Program-made: the position numbers and the translations under genes
The notes under the pieces: model-generated
Told to the model about the DNA's origin: nothing
Databases searched by the model: none
The model's input: only the letters and a program-made list of their open reading frames with translations
Assembly (NCBI RefSeq): GCF_000830505.1
Contig: NZ_JXOK01000013.1
Span: forward strand, 1 to 48,775
Reading direction: 5' to 3'
Length of the DNA stretch: 48,775 bases
Origin: Vibrio mytili
Lineage (GTDB): Bacteria; Pseudomonadota; Gammaproteobacteria; Enterobacterales; Vibrionaceae
Shown: positions 19,807 through 29,825 of the stretch, in pieces
Numbering within the stretch: the first letter of the stretch is position 1
Layout: every line of letters begins with the position of its first letter

Positions 19807-20907
19807 TTAAATATTCCGACCAAAATCGATGGCTTGCTGTAGCACTTCCTGTGTCGTATCAGCGATAACCTCAGCACAACCAATACCTGTCGGTAGTACT
19901 AATCTCAATTGACCAGAGAGAACTTTTTTATCACGCATCATGTGCTTAATAAAATCATCGAAGCTCATGCTATCCGGCGTATGTACTGGTAATTTAGCTC
20001 GGCGTAGGATGGCAATGATTCGTTCGAGCTGATCGTCGGAGATGAGCCCTCGGAGTTGAGACGCTTTTGCTGCCATCACGGTACCGGATGACACCGCTTC
20101 ACCGTGAAGCCAATTACCATAACCCAGCTCGGCCTCAATCGCATGGCCAAACGTATGGCCTAAATTCAATAGCGCTCGAACTCCCGACTCTTTCTCATCT
20201 TGAGCAACGACTTCCGCTTTAATCTGACAACAACGCGCAATCGCGTAGGTTAACGCTGCTTCATCAAGTGCGTACAAACGTTCTAAGTTTTCTTCAAGCC
20301 AAGCAAAAAAGTCTGCGTCATAGATAATGCCGTACTTAATCACTTCGGCCATACCAGCTGCGAACTCTCGCTCAGGAAGTGTCGATAAGCAATTGGTATC
20401 TATAACCACTGCTTTCGGTTGGTAAAACGCACCAATCATGTTTTTACCTAGTGGATGATTGACCGCTGTTTTTCCACCTACCGATGAGTCGACTTGAGAC
20501 AGTAACGTGGTTGGTATTTGAATGAAGTCGACACCACGTTGATAACATGCAGAGGCAAAACCGACTAAATCGCCGATCACACCACCACCAAGTGCGATGA
20601 TGACAACATCTCGAGCATAGTTACCTTCTAACAAGAAATTCATCACTTGGTTAAACACATCCAAGTTTTTGTATTGCTCACCATCAGGCAGCTCTAACAA
20701 GGACGCATTGCAGCCAAGTTGTTCGAGTTGGCGCAGAATTTTCTCTGCATACAAAGGCGCGACTGTGACATTACTTATCACAACGACTTTTTGCTTTGCA
20801 TTCTTATTCGAGATAACTTGAGAAAGGTACGCCGGGTCCTCAAATAACCCGGCGCCTATAGAGATTGGGTAGCTACGCTCTGCTAGATTGACCGTAATCC
20901 GTTCCAT
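19807..20907 (-). CDS. aroB: 3-dehydroquinate synthase
   Basis: AroB cyclises DAHP to 3-dehydroquinate, step two of the shikimate pathway, using NAD and a divalent metal. The 366-residue protein has the NAD loop [39 protein letters not shown], the metal ligands in [16 protein letters not shown] and LHGEAV, and the C-terminal [17 protein letters not shown]. It follows aroK after 31 bases and precedes damX by 54. Confidence 0.96.
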   Translation of the reverse strand: MERITVNLAERSYPISIGAGLFEDPAYLSQVISNKNAKQKVVVISNVTVAPLYAEKILRQLEQLGCNASLLELPDGEQYKNLDVFNQVMNFLLEGNYARDVVIIALGGGVIGDLVGFASACYQRGVDFIQIPTTLLSQVDSSVGGKTAVNHPLGKNMIGAFYQPKAVVIDTNCLSTLPEREFAAGMAEVIKYGIIYDADFFAWLEENLERLYALDEAALTYAIARCCQIKAEVVAQDEKESGVRALLNLGHTFGHAIEAELGYGNWLHGEAVSSGTVMAAKASQLRGLISDDQLERIIAILRRAKLPVHTPDSMSFDDFIKHMMRDKKVLSGQLRLVLPTGIGCAEVIADTTQEVLQQAIDFGRNI

Positions 20908-20938
20908 CGGTGTGCTCCAATTTGAAAAAGATAAAGAC

Positions 20939-21457
20939 TTATCTCTCTTCTAGCATTTTTACGATCTGATTGGCTACCACTTTTGCACTTTGATCATCAG
21001 TGCGAACAGTATAATCAGCCACTTCTTCGTAGAGAGGATTGCGTTCCTCAGCAAGTTGCTCCAATACTTCACGTGGTTTATCGGTTTGCAATAGAGGACG
21101 CTTCTTGTCACGGTTAGTACGTGCCAATTGCTTCTCTATCGTCGTTTCTAAATAAACAACAACACCACGAGCAGAAAGACGATTGCGGTTCTCTTTGCTC
21201 TTTACAGAACCACCACCTGTCGCAAGTACGATGCCTTGCTCTTGAGTCAGGTCTTCAAGCACGTTTTCTTCGCGCTTGCGGAAGCCTTCTTCGCCTTCTA
21301 CATCAAAAACCCAAGCGATGTCTGCACCAGTACGTTCTTCGATCACTGTATCAGAGTCAACGAACTCCATATGCAGTTGCTGTGCTAGGTGTCTACCAAT
21401 TGTACTTTTGCCGGCGCCCATAGGGCCAACAAGGAAAATATTACGTTTTTCAGCCAT
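20939..21457 (-). CDS. aroK: Shikimate kinase I
   Basis: AroK phosphorylates shikimate using ATP. The 172-residue protein has the P-loop GPMGAGKST (11-19), the shikimate-binding [22 protein letters not shown] and the lid arginine region [10 protein letters not shown]. The ATG at 21457 ([11 protein letters not shown]) is the family start, though it has no strong Shine-Dalgarno. A frame open to 21499 adds 14 doubtful residues. It follows pilQ by about 190 bases that contain a nested hairpin (21536-21598). Confidence 0.94.
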   Translation of the reverse strand: MAEKRNIFLVGPMGAGKSTIGRHLAQQLHMEFVDSDTVIEERTGADIAWVFDVEGEEGFRKREENVLEDLTQEQGIVLATGGGSVKSKENRNRLSARGVVVYLETTIEKQLARTNRDKKRPLLQTDKPREVLEQLAEERNPLYEEVADYTVRTDDQSAKVVANQIVKMLEER

Positions 21458-21535
21458 GTTTAGCAGTAATTTACAACATTGATTCAATAAGATCGCCACA
21501 AGAAAATACAGCTAAGTCGCTGTTCTACCAAGCTT

Positions 21536-21598
21536 GTGGCACCAATTCCTCACAGATAATTCGTGATAAGACCCGAAATTATCCAAGCATGGTGCCAC
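21536..21598 (-). other. Nested hairpin between pilQ and aroK
   Basis: The outer stem GTGGCACCA/TGGTGCCAC (21536-21544 with 21590-21598) is nine perfect pairs. Inside it, GATAATT-CG pairs with CGAAATTATC with one bulge. The whole is 63 bases. It lies in what would be the aroK leader or pilQ 3' end on the minus strand. There is no T tract to make it a simple terminator. A short CAGC/GCTG hairpin follows at about 21509-21522. Confidence 0.5.
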
Positions 21599-21645
21599 TA
21601 ATGCAACTTTATTTTTTATCTAATCGCCTTTTTTACTTAAAACCA

Positions 21646-23379
21646 CTATTGAATTACGACTTTAGGCGTCACAAAAATCAGCAGTTCACTCTTACCTACA
21701 TTTTCATAACTTCGGCGAAATAACGCCCCCAATAAAGGGATATCACCGAGTAATGGTACTTTGTCGACAGAGTTGGTAATGCTGTGCTGGAAAATACCAC
21801 CCAGTACGACAGTTTCACCGTTGTTAACCAGCACTTGCGTACCAATTCTTTGTGTATCAATCGCGACCGCTTCACCCGTCCCGGTTTTCACCACCTGACC
21901 AGGTCTATCCTGCGTCACGCTTAAATCTAATACCAGACGGTTATCAGGCGTAATTTGTGGCGTGACTTTCAAGCTGAGAACGGCTTTTTTAAAGGTAACC
22001 GAGGTTGCACCGCTCGATGATGACTCCAAGTAAGGAATTTCCGTCCCCTGCTCAATATAGGCAGGCTTTTTGTTAGTCGTGATCAAGCGTGGACTAGAAA
22101 TAATCTCGGCTTTCGACTCTTGCTGTAACGCGGATAATTCCAAGTCGAGTAACGTATCAGTCCCCAGTTTGGCGACTTGGAATGCAATACTGGCTGCATT
22201 TGGGTTAGTGGCTGCTAAGTTCACGTTCAGGAAGTCATCAATTCCAACACTACTGCCCCCATCTCCGCCATCACCACCATCGTATAAGCCAATGGTGGCT
22301 AGGTTATTTTCAATAGAGCCACCGACCGTGTTGTTACCATTAATAGAACTAAAGCCCCAACGAATACCTAATTCATCCATATTGCCCTCATTAATTGTGA
22401 CAATACGAGCTTCAATCTGTACCTGCTTCACTGGAATATCCAAAGATTCAATGATTTCACGGATAACTGAAATATTTTCAGGTAATTCGCGGATCAATAA
22501 TGAGTTGGTTCGCTCATCGATAGTCATGCTACCGCGACCTGAAAGCATACTGATATTACCATTCCCATTAATCATTTCCGCAATATCTGACGCTTTAGCA
22601 AAATTCACCTTGATGATTTCAGATGATAGCTCACCCATTTCCTCTTCAAGCTTTTGTTTTTCCAATTGCATCTTTTCACGCTGATCAAGCTCATCGGTCG
22701 GCGCAACAAGAATCACATTCCCGTCAACACGCTTATCCAACCCTTTTACTTGCAGAATGATATCGAGAACCTGTTGCCAAGGCACGCCGTCAAGTCTCAG
22801 CGTTAGATTGCCTCCAACCGAATCCGATACCACCAAATTGAATTGGTTGTAATCCGCAATGAGCTGCAATACGTTTCGTACTGGAATATCTTGGAAGTTA
22901 ATAGAAATCAGCTTGCCCTCTTTTTCTAAGATACTTTCATCAGGCACTTTTTCATTGGGCTTCAACTTGCTGACTTTGATTTCTAGATAACGCCCGCTCA
23001 GACGATAATCATGGGTATACTCTTCATTGATATGTGCAACGAGACGAGTAGTTGCTACCTCTCGAAACACTTCCACATCATCGACCACCGTGGCAAAGTC
23101 TTTCACGTCAAGCAGGTAAAGTTGATCATCTTTTACTGAAGTATTCAGTAAATCGATGCTCAATCCTTCCTGTACACGTTTAATATCAACGATAGCCGCA
23201 GGTGAAGCCAACTCTACAACAATAACTGCATCTTTATCTTTGTTAGTGCGAAAGTCGATACTCTTTAGCGCGTTCGATGGCGCATTTTCGGCTACTGCTA
23301 TCGGGGCAAAAAATAATAACAACCAAAAGGAGAAGAGCCCGGTTAGCATCCTTGGTGTACGTATAAATCCTTGTCTCAT
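21646..23379 (-). CDS. pilQ: Type IV pilus secretin PilQ
   Basis: PilQ forms the outer-membrane pore for type IV pili; in Vibrio it also serves chitin-induced DNA uptake. The 577-residue preprotein has a signal peptide (LTGLFSFWLLLFFAPIAVAE), an AMIN-like N-terminal domain (about 30-130) and an STN/N0 domain (ISINFQDIPVRNVLQLIADYNQFNLVV). An N1 domain follows. The secretin core has a Gly/Asp-rich segment (DGGDGGDGG), VLSLKVTPQITPDNRL and VPLLGDIPLLGALFRR near the C-terminus. I chose ATG 23379 because GAG lies eight bases upstream. ATG 23385 and GTG 23388 are alternatives. It is the last gene of pilMNOPQ. Confidence 0.94.
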   Translation of the reverse strand: MRQGFIRTPRMLTGLFSFWLLLFFAPIAVAENAPSNALKSIDFRTNKDKDAVIVVELASPAAIVDIKRVQEGLSIDLLNTSVKDDQLYLLDVKDFATVVDDVEVFREVATTRLVAHINEEYTHDYRLSGRYLEIKVSKLKPNEKVPDESILEKEGKLISINFQDIPVRNVLQLIADYNQFNLVVSDSVGGNLTLRLDGVPWQQVLDIILQVKGLDKRVDGNVILVAPTDELDQREKMQLEKQKLEEEMGELSSEIIKVNFAKASDIAEMINGNGNISMLSGRGSMTIDERTNSLLIRELPENISVIREIIESLDIPVKQVQIEARIVTINEGNMDELGIRWGFSSINGNNTVGGSIENNLATIGLYDGGDGGDGGSSVGIDDFLNVNLAATNPNAASIAFQVAKLGTDTLLDLELSALQQESKAEIISSPRLITTNKKPAYIEQGTEIPYLESSSSGATSVTFKKAVLSLKVTPQITPDNRLVLDLSVTQDRPGQVVKTGTGEAVAIDTQRIGTQVLVNNGETVVLGGIFQHSITNSVDKVPLLGDIPLLGALFRRSYENVGKSELLIFVTPKVVIQ

Positions 23380-23412
23380 GTTCATCACTCAATATCAAAA
23401 AAATAAATGCAG

Positions 23413-23928
23413 CTATCTCAAAGCCAACTTAACTTTACGCTTTTGCCAGCAGCCCAAACCATCCGGCAACGTTTCATTGATCAGTAAATAGTTATGGCTA
23501 ACGTGGGTAACCTTGCCGTTGTTACGTCCAAGGTATTGACCGGGTTTTACTTTATAAACCGTGCCATTTGGCGCTTGGACAAGTCCAGACACCGTATTGC
23601 CCATGCCCATCACACCTTTTAGACGTAATTGGTTTAATGGAAATTTTTCTAACTTACCCGTTCGCTTCCTCGAGGGTGGCTGCCAACAATCTTCTCTGGC
23701 GACGGGTTGAGTAGCGATAGTTGCCTCTTGTGGAAGCTCGAAAGGTTCACGTAGTACTTTCGGGTCGTAGGCAACAGCGACATACTGCTCTGCAGGTTTC
23801 AGCTTTTCGACGTCACGTCGAGCCTGATTCTCTACATTATTGATATAGTCAGTCAGTGAGTCATCATTGGCTTGGCATCCAATAAGTAGCGCACCAGTCA
23901 GAGCCATCAGCAAAGATCTATTTTTCAT
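23413..23928 (-). CDS. pilP: Type IV pilus assembly lipoprotein PilP
   Basis: PilP is a lipoprotein linking the PilNO inner-membrane complex to the PilQ secretin. The 171-residue preprotein has a lipoprotein signal (MKNRSLLMALTGALLIGC, lipobox LIGC), a proline-rich linker and a C-terminal beta domain (LNQLRLKGVMGMGNTVSGLVQAPNGTVYKVKPGQYLGRNNGKV). The ATG at 23928 overlaps the pilO stop by 11 bases, a coupled arrangement. An upstream extension to 23991 is inside pilO and not credible. Confidence 0.92.
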   Translation of the reverse strand: MKNRSLLMALTGALLIGCQANDDSLTDYINNVENQARRDVEKLKPAEQYVAVAYDPKVLREPFELPQEATIATQPVAREDCWQPPSRKRTGKLEKFPLNQLRLKGVMGMGNTVSGLVQAPNGTVYKVKPGQYLGRNNGKVTHVSHNYLLINETLPDGLGCWQKRKVKLALR

Positions 23929-24511
23929 CTTTCTTTTCCTCTGGCTTGAACTGGTAAGTATTCGCTCGCACCCGGAAATGCAGAGTTTCACTTTCCTGAC
24001 TCACCCTCTGCCAAGTCACATCTTTGAATGTGATAATACGAGGCAATGTAGCAATAGCCTGTGAAAATCGACCAATATCGTGAAAGCTTCCAGTTAGCTC
24101 GATATTCAAGGGCAGACGATATAAAAACTGCTCAGACTGCTTTTCCCCCCAATCAATACGGGTGAACGTTAGTTTGTTGTCGATACCTAACTCATTGACT
24201 GAAGCCAGCATAGTCGCAAGCTCTTTCTGTGCGGGGAGTTGCTGTAATAACAATTCATAGCGTGTCGTCAGCTCATCTAACTGAGATTGAAGTTGAGGCA
24301 AGGCGGCGACTTTGTTGGCTTTTATTCGTAATGCGACTTTTAGGGTTTCTTCTTGCTGAATTAGATGGTTCAGGCGATCGTCCTTGGGTTGCAAATAAAA
24401 CCAGTACCCAGCACCTTGCAGTATCGCAAACAGTAAGAACACCACCATAAGCTGAGGGACCAAGGGCCACTCCGCCATTTCATCCATTTCTAGCTCTTGC
24501 CAATCAGCCAT
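23918..24511 (-). CDS. pilO: Type IV pilus assembly protein PilO
   Basis: PilO is a bitopic inner-membrane protein that dimerises with PilN in the alignment subcomplex. The 197-residue product has a cytoplasmic N-terminus (MADWQELEMDEMAEWPLVPQ), one membrane helix (LMVVFLLFAILQGAGYWFYL) and a coiled coil (about 50-110). A ferredoxin-like periplasmic domain follows (FLYRLPLNIELTGSFHDIGRFSQAIATLPRIITF). The ATG at 24511 has GGAGG upstream and overlaps the pilN stop by eight bases. Confidence 0.92.
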   Translation of the reverse strand: MADWQELEMDEMAEWPLVPQLMVVFLLFAILQGAGYWFYLQPKDDRLNHLIQQEETLKVALRIKANKVAALPQLQSQLDELTTRYELLLQQLPAQKELATMLASVNELGIDNKLTFTRIDWGEKQSEQFLYRLPLNIELTGSFHDIGRFSQAIATLPRIITFKDVTWQRVSQESETLHFRVRANTYQFKPEEKKDEK

Positions 24512-25085
24512 GATGTGCCTCCTTTGCTTGCGTTGTATCTTTAAACATGAAGGACACCTTGAAAGTCTGGAACTCTTTACCAAAGCGGGCTTTACCGTGA
24601 ACAATAGAGTGCATCTCTACATCCATTAGCTTGGCCGATCGCTCCATATTATCAAGCATGGTGGCCAAGCGAGGTGTGCTGTCCGATATACCTGCAATTT
24701 CTATTTCAAGATCGTTCATTTTGATCTTGTCGACATATACACCTGCAGGGATAACCGACGGCATAAGGTTCATAAATTCCGTGGTTTTATTACGACCGTT
24801 TTGCAACCCTTCTACCACTTTTAAGCGCGCTAAGATTTTGCTGTGCTCTTGCTCTGCGATTTTCATGGCTTCAATTCGTTGGTCGAGTTCCGCAATGTAC
24901 TGCGTAAGATAATCGAGACGACTTTGTTGCTGTTCTTGCTGGTACTCATAAAACTTGCCAACGCCCCATTGAACAGCGACGGCACAAAATAGACCTAAGA
25001 TCACCATTCCAACAAAACGACGTCGGTGTGCTTCCCTTTTGTTGTCTCTCCAGGGCAGCAAGTTAATGTTATAAAGCACGTTCAC
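24504..25085 (-). CDS. pilN: Type IV pilus assembly protein PilN
   Basis: PilN is a bitopic inner-membrane protein whose N-terminal tail binds PilM. The 193-residue product starts with the PilM-binding motif INLLPWRD and has a single membrane helix (VGMVILGLFCAVAVQWGVGKFY). A coiled coil (YLTQYIAELDQRIEAMKIAEQEH) and a periplasmic domain follow. It overlaps the pilM end by 17 bases and the pilO start by eight, so the operon is translationally coupled. Confidence 0.93.
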   Translation of the reverse strand: MNVLYNINLLPWRDNKREAHRRRFVGMVILGLFCAVAVQWGVGKFYEYQQEQQQSRLDYLTQYIAELDQRIEAMKIAEQEHSKILARLKVVEGLQNGRNKTTEFMNLMPSVIPAGVYVDKIKMNDLEIEIAGISDSTPRLATMLDNMERSAKLMDVEMHSIVHGKARFGKEFQTFKVSFMFKDTTQAKEAHHG

Positions 25086-26085
25086 CTCCTAACCAGCGAA
25101 TGCCTCTTATGGCCAAACCTGCCGCTGCAGAAAAATGGTGCCAATCCACGGCTTTGCGCTTACGCTTGGACACTTTCATCTCAAACAGTCCAAGTGGATT
25201 GAGCAGTTCACACTCGATCGCCAGTTGATGTGATAACTCTTCTGCCAACATTGGGGTCGCCGCCCCTTCTCCTGATAGCCAGATTCCTTTAATGTTTTGT
25301 TCACCATTCATGGAGGTGTACAACTGGATCTGACGCTTAACACGCTCAGCCATCTGGCGATTGAACCGCTCGGTTTGCAGTTGTTCATTTTCATCAAGCG
25401 GCTCGCTTGGAATAGCGGGCTGTAAATGGTTAGCAGAACTAGAGCAGGCAAACTCTTTGTGGAACAGCTCGCCTTTTTTAGTAAACATGGTGAAAGAGCT
25501 GGCCGTTGTTCCGACATCCAGCAAAGCATATTGCCTTTTGTCAGGAAAACGCTCAGACACTAATTGCCAGATATTTCCTAAGCTTTGAGAGTGCACATCT
25601 ACCAATACCGGGTTTAGACCTGACTTTTGTAAAACATGAATTCGGTCCTCGACCACTTCTTTGCGGGTTGCAAAGACTTGATAACTGTTTGACCCACGCA
25701 ACCCTTCCTCTCCGGTTAGGAGGATAAAATCCAAGCTCAGTTCTTCGACAGGGAAAGGGGACTGGTGCGAAAACGCCTGCACAACAGCAAACTCAATTTC
25801 ATGCTCTTCAAGCTTTTGATCAATTTGTAATTTCTTACTGATAACCGAACTATCAGGTACCGATACCGCCACTTTTGTTGCTAAAAAAGGAAGCTCTTTT
25901 TTCAATTTCTTGAGGGTCTTTACAATTTCTTGATGATTTATGGTGTTCTTTTCAGCGACAATACCCTCTTTAAGTAATATTTCTTTGTAGCCCAACAAGG
26001 CATAATTGTCCTCGTTTGGGCTAAGTACGACGGCTTTGATGCTGTTATGACTGATGTCTAAGCCGGTAACGATTAATCTATTCAT
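25069..26085 (-). CDS. pilM: Type IV pilus actin-like ATPase PilM
   Basis: PilM is a cytoplasmic FtsA/actin-fold protein that binds the PilN tail and helps assemble the pilus base. The 338-residue product starts MNRLIVTGLDISHNSIKAVVL (phosphate-1 motif) and has SVPDSSV and LLDVGTTASSFTMF (phosphate-2). The second nucleotide motif is GIWLSGEGAATPML. The ATG at 26085 is the family start. An upstream ATG adds 16 unlikely residues. It is the first gene of the operon, divergent from mrcA across about 140 bases, an order kept in many gammaproteobacteria. Confidence 0.93.
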   Translation of the reverse strand: MNRLIVTGLDISHNSIKAVVLSPNEDNYALLGYKEILLKEGIVAEKNTINHQEIVKTLKKLKKELPFLATKVAVSVPDSSVISKKLQIDQKLEEHEIEFAVVQAFSHQSPFPVEELSLDFILLTGEEGLRGSNSYQVFATRKEVVEDRIHVLQKSGLNPVLVDVHSQSLGNIWQLVSERFPDKRQYALLDVGTTASSFTMFTKKGELFHKEFACSSSANHLQPAIPSEPLDENEQLQTERFNRQMAERVKRQIQLYTSMNGEQNIKGIWLSGEGAATPMLAEELSHQLAIECELLNPLGLFEMKVSKRKRKAVDWHHFSAAAGLAIRGIRWLGGERAL

Positions 26086-26227
26086 CTCTACTCTCGCTCC
26101 GAAATTTCTTCGTGCAAAGGTTGTTATTAGCACCCAAATAAGAGTTAATATCTCTATGTGCTAAATTTTTAATCTAAGAGTACAAGGGTTTGCCGTTACA
26201 CAGCCTCAACCAATCAGGGATTCTCCG

Positions 26228-28798
26228 GTGAAGTTCATAAAGCGTTTATTATTATTAACATTGATTTGCATAATTCTTGGAGTCACCACTATTTTTGGCT
26301 TCTACCAATATGTGAAGACAGAATTGCCAGATGTTGCAACTCTAAAAGACGTTGAATTACAAACACCTATGACGGTGTACAGTCAAGATGGGAAGCTGAT
26401 CGCACAGTTCGGCGAAAAGCGTCGTATTCCTGTTGCTTACGAAGAAATTCCTCAAGACTTAATTCACGCTCTGATCGCAACCGAAGATAGTCGTTTTTAC
26501 GAACATCCAGGTATCGATCCGATTGGTATTACGCGAGCGGCTGTCGTCGTTGCGCTGTCCGGCTCCGCAAAGCAAGGGGCAAGTACCATCACGCAGCAGT
26601 TAGCGCGTAACTTTTTCTTGTCCAACGAGAAAAAGCTGATGCGTAAAATTAAAGAGATATTTATTGCTATCCGTATTGAACAGCTGCTTACCAAGCAAGA
26701 AATCATGGAGCTCTATGTCAATAAAATCTTCCTTGGTTATCGCTCTTATGGGTTCGGTGCTGCTGCTCAAGTCTACTTTGGTAAACAAATTGACGAATTG
26801 ACTTTGAGTGAGATTGCGACATTGGCTGGTATGCCAAAGGCGCCATCAACCATGAACCCTATCTATTCTCTTGAGCGAGCTACCGCGCGTCGCAACGTGG
26901 TGCTCATGCGTATGCTTGATGAAAACTACATTACGCAAGAGCAGTACGAAGAAGCTCGTAGTGAAACGATAGAGGCGCATTACCACAGTGCAAAGATTGA
27001 ACTGTCTGCACCTTATGTGGCTGAGCTCGCTCGTTCTTGGGCGGTGAAGGAATACGGTGAAGAGCATGCCTATACCTCAGGTTTGAATATCTACATGACA
27101 GTAGACTCTAAGCTGCAAGACGCCGCGAACAACTCGGCCGTCAACAACTTATTGGCCTATGATGAGCGCCACGGCTTCCGCGGTCCAGAAAGCGTATTGT
27201 GGAAATCAGGTGAAACCGCTTGGGATACCGAGCAAATAGAAAAGCACCTTAAAAAACAACCAACCTATGGCCGCCTATTGCCAGCAGTAGTCACAAAAGT
27301 AGACGGTAAAACTGCACAGGTTTGGGTGAAAAATCATCAAGAGCAAACCATACCGTGGTCAGGACTCAACTGGGCACGTAAATACATCAGTTCCGAGCGT
27401 CAAGGTTATGCGCCAAAATCAGCGCAAGAAATTATTGCAGCCGGTGAGCAAGTTTGGGTTCGTCAACTGAGTAGTTCTGATAAAGATGGAAATACGACCC
27501 AAGAGTGGAAATTAAGCCAAGTACCAACTGCAAACACAGCATTTGTTGCTATGGACCCTGAAAATGGTGCCATTCTGTCTCTCGTCGGTGGTTTTAACTT
27601 TGTTCACAGTAAATTTAACCGTGCAACCATGGCGGTGCGCCAAGTCGGATCCAGTATCAAACCGTTCATTTACTCAGCGGCTCTGGATAAAGGTCTGACA
27701 TTAGCGTCGCTGATAAACGACGCACCAATTAACAAATGGGATCCAGGTTCAGGTTCTGCATGGCGACCAAAGAACTCACCACCAACCTATGGCGGTCCAA
27801 CTCGTGTGCGCATTGGCTTGGCTCAATCGAAAAACGTGATGGCTGTTCGTACTTTACGTGAAGTAGGGTTAGATGAAACTCGACAATACTTAACGCGCTT
27901 TGGCTTTGACATCAATCACGTACCTCGCTCAGAAACCATCGCGCTTGGTGCCGGGAGCTTAACACCTCTTAAAGTTGCTCAAGGCTACTCAGTGTTTGCA
28001 AATGGTGGCTATTATGTCGAGCCGTTCTACATTGCTCGAGTTGAAAATAGTTTTGGTGACGTATTGTTTGAAGCGAACCCTAAAACCATCTGCCAACAAA
28101 ACTGTCCGCAAATGGCGAAGAAATATGAAGGAAATCGCTTTGCTGATGAATTTGGAGAGCACGATGTCGCTATCCAGCGCCCTGCGACAGACAACGCGGT
28201 TGAGAACCAAGAAAATCACTACGCACCACAAGTCATTTCCGAAGCCAATGCATTCTTAATGCGTGAAATGATGTACAGCAACGTATGGGGAGGCGGTAGT
28301 TGGCGTGACGGTACAGGCTGGAACGGAACAGGCTGGCGAGCACAAAAACTTGAACGTCGTGATATCGGTGGTAAAACCGGCACCACCAATGACTCAAGAG
28401 ATACTTGGTACAATGGCTACGGACCGGGCATCGTGGCTATTGCATGGGTTGGCTTTGATGACCACTCCCGTACGCTTGGTCGCAGCTCAGTGAACACGAA
28501 TTTAGGTAAAGGGCAAATCTCTGGCGCTGAATCTGGCGCTAAAACCGCGCAACCAGCTTGGATTGATTTCATGAAAGTCGCGCTAGCAGACAAGCCAGAA
28601 CAACCCAAACACATACCAGACAACATCGTGCAAGTTCGTATTGATCGTGATAGCGGGATGTTAACGAACAAGTCTGATGGTTCGTCCATGTTGGAATACT
28701 TCGAGGAAGGCACTGAGCCAACCGAATACTCAGGCAGCTTCCTAGAGGATACGATTTACTCCAATGGCACAGGAGGCGCATCAGAAGAGCTCTTCTAA
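26228..28798 (+). CDS. mrcA: Penicillin-binding protein 1A
   Basis: PBP1A is a bifunctional glycosyltransferase/transpeptidase building peptidoglycan at the inner membrane. The 856-residue product begins with a GTG codon preceded by AGGGA at a suitable distance. It has a signal anchor (LLLLTLICIILGVTTIFGFYQYV). The glycosyltransferase domain has the catalytic ATEDSRFYEHPGID, GASTITQQLARNFFLS and KIKEIFIAIRIE, and an OB-like insert follows. The transpeptidase domain has S-x-x-K as SSIK (about 474), SKN (about 534) and KTGTT (about 714). It is divergent from pilM and ends in a terminator. Confidence 0.95.
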   Translation: MKFIKRLLLLTLICIILGVTTIFGFYQYVKTELPDVATLKDVELQTPMTVYSQDGKLIAQFGEKRRIPVAYEEIPQDLIHALIATEDSRFYEHPGIDPIGITRAAVVVALSGSAKQGASTITQQLARNFFLSNEKKLMRKIKEIFIAIRIEQLLTKQEIMELYVNKIFLGYRSYGFGAAAQVYFGKQIDELTLSEIATLAGMPKAPSTMNPIYSLERATARRNVVLMRMLDENYITQEQYEEARSETIEAHYHSAKIELSAPYVAELARSWAVKEYGEEHAYTSGLNIYMTVDSKLQDAANNSAVNNLLAYDERHGFRGPESVLWKSGETAWDTEQIEKHLKKQPTYGRLLPAVVTKVDGKTAQVWVKNHQEQTIPWSGLNWARKYISSERQGYAPKSAQEIIAAGEQVWVRQLSSSDKDGNTTQEWKLSQVPTANTAFVAMDPENGAILSLVGGFNFVHSKFNRATMAVRQVGSSIKPFIYSAALDKGLTLASLINDAPINKWDPGSGSAWRPKNSPPTYGGPTRVRIGLAQSKNVMAVRTLREVGLDETRQYLTRFGFDINHVPRSETIALGAGSLTPLKVAQGYSVFANGGYYVEPFYIARVENSFGDVLFEANPKTICQQNCPQMAKKYEGNRFADEFGEHDVAIQRPATDNAVENQENHYAPQVISEANAFLMREMMYSNVWGGGSWRDGTGWNGTGWRAQKLERRDIGGKTGTTNDSRDTWYNGYGPGIVAIAWVGFDDHSRTLGRSSVNTNLGKGQISGAESGAKTAQPAWIDFMKVALADKPEQPKHIPDNIVQVRIDRDSGMLTNKSDGSSMLEYFEEGTEPTEYSGSFLEDTIYSNGTGGASEELF

Positions 28799-28828
28799 GC
28801 GACTAACTAAGCAAAACATAAACAAGAC

Positions 28829-28853
28829 AAGGGGAGCCTAAATGGCTCCCCTT
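28829..28853. terminator. Bidirectional terminator between mrcA and oxyR
   Basis: AAGGGGAGCC pairs perfectly with GGCTCCCCTT around TAAAT. It lies 30 bases after mrcA and 39 before the oxyR stop, serving both convergent genes. Confidence 0.8.
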
Positions 28854-28891
28854 ATTTATGATTGATATATGCTTAGATAAAACCTTTATCT

Positions 28892-29800
28892 TTAGTTTGC
28901 CACAGTCACTGACGACGACGCCAAAATAGCCTTAATTGTTTCTGCCAAGGATTCAAACCTTTTACGTAGTGGTGAACCAGGACGGTAAACAAGTACAATT
29001 CGACGCGAAGGTGTTGGATTTACCGCAGGAATATAGCAAACGCCGTCCTTTTGTTTCTCAAGTGGCAGTGAGAGCTGTGGTAGCAACGTAATTCCGCCAC
29101 CTGCTGCGACCATATTACGCAGTGTTTCCAAACTTGTGGCTTTAAAACGTTCATCATCTTTTGCGCCAGCAGCAAAGCAAAAACCTAACGCTTGATCACG
29201 CAAACAGTGTCCGTCGCCCAAAGCCAGCACCGTCTTACCTTTTAACGCCTGCATGTCGACTTGCTCGAATGATGCCCACTCGTGATCACATGGTACCGCC
29301 ACACTTAGCGGTTCGTTATACACATCAATTTCTTTAAATGGCTCAGTTTCTGCGACAGAGGCCAACACCAAACAATCCAATTTCCCTTCTTCCAACTGAC
29401 TCACTAACTGATGAGTTTGAGCCTCATGCAGAAAGAGTTCGAGTTCCGGAAACTCTTGCTTTAGCTTTGGTAGAATCTTAGGCAGAAGGTAAGGACCAAC
29501 AGTAGGAATAAAACCGATATGCAGTGGTCCTGTCATTGCGCCATTCTGCCCACTGGCCATATCTTTAAATATTTTCACTTCACTCAAAATGCGTTTTGCT
29601 TGCTCGACCAACTGCAACCCCGAGTCAGTAAACAATACGCGACGACTATTACGCTCGAGTAGCGCAGTTCCCAGCTCATCTTCTAACTTACGAATTTGCC
29701 CACTGAGCGTCGGCTGACTAACAAAGCAGGCTTCTGCTGCCTTACGAAAATGTTTGTGTTCAGCAAGTGATACCAAGTACTCAAAGTCCCGAATATTCAT
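28892..29800 (-). CDS. oxyR: Hydrogen peroxide-sensing regulator OxyR
   Basis: OxyR is a LysR-family activator that forms an intramolecular disulfide when oxidised by peroxide and then turns on catalase and related genes. The 302-residue protein has the N-terminal helix-turn-helix (HKHFRKAAEACFVSQPTLSGQIRKLEDELG) and the redox pair C199 and C208 in GDGHCLRDQALGFC, at exactly the E. coli numbering. The conserved LPLEKQKDG region follows. An OxyR-type box lies just upstream (29826-29862), suggesting autoregulation. It lies downstream of the arg genes, as in E. coli, but on the same strand as them. Confidence 0.95.
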   Translation of the reverse strand: MNIRDFEYLVSLAEHKHFRKAAEACFVSQPTLSGQIRKLEDELGTALLERNSRRVLFTDSGLQLVEQAKRILSEVKIFKDMASGQNGAMTGPLHIGFIPTVGPYLLPKILPKLKQEFPELELFLHEAQTHQLVSQLEEGKLDCLVLASVAETEPFKEIDVYNEPLSVAVPCDHEWASFEQVDMQALKGKTVLALGDGHCLRDQALGFCFAAGAKDDERFKATSLETLRNMVAAGGGITLLPQLSLPLEKQKDGVCYIPAVNPTPSRRIVLVYRPGSPLRKRFESLAETIKAILASSSVTVAN

Positions 29801-29825
29801 AACTCATAGTTCACTTATGTTGGTG

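Noticed and set aside
22070..22684. 204-codon open frame on the plus strand
   Set aside because: It is antisense to pilQ, whose secretin motifs are unmistakable. The composition (Ser, Ile and Pro runs) is that of an antisense shadow.
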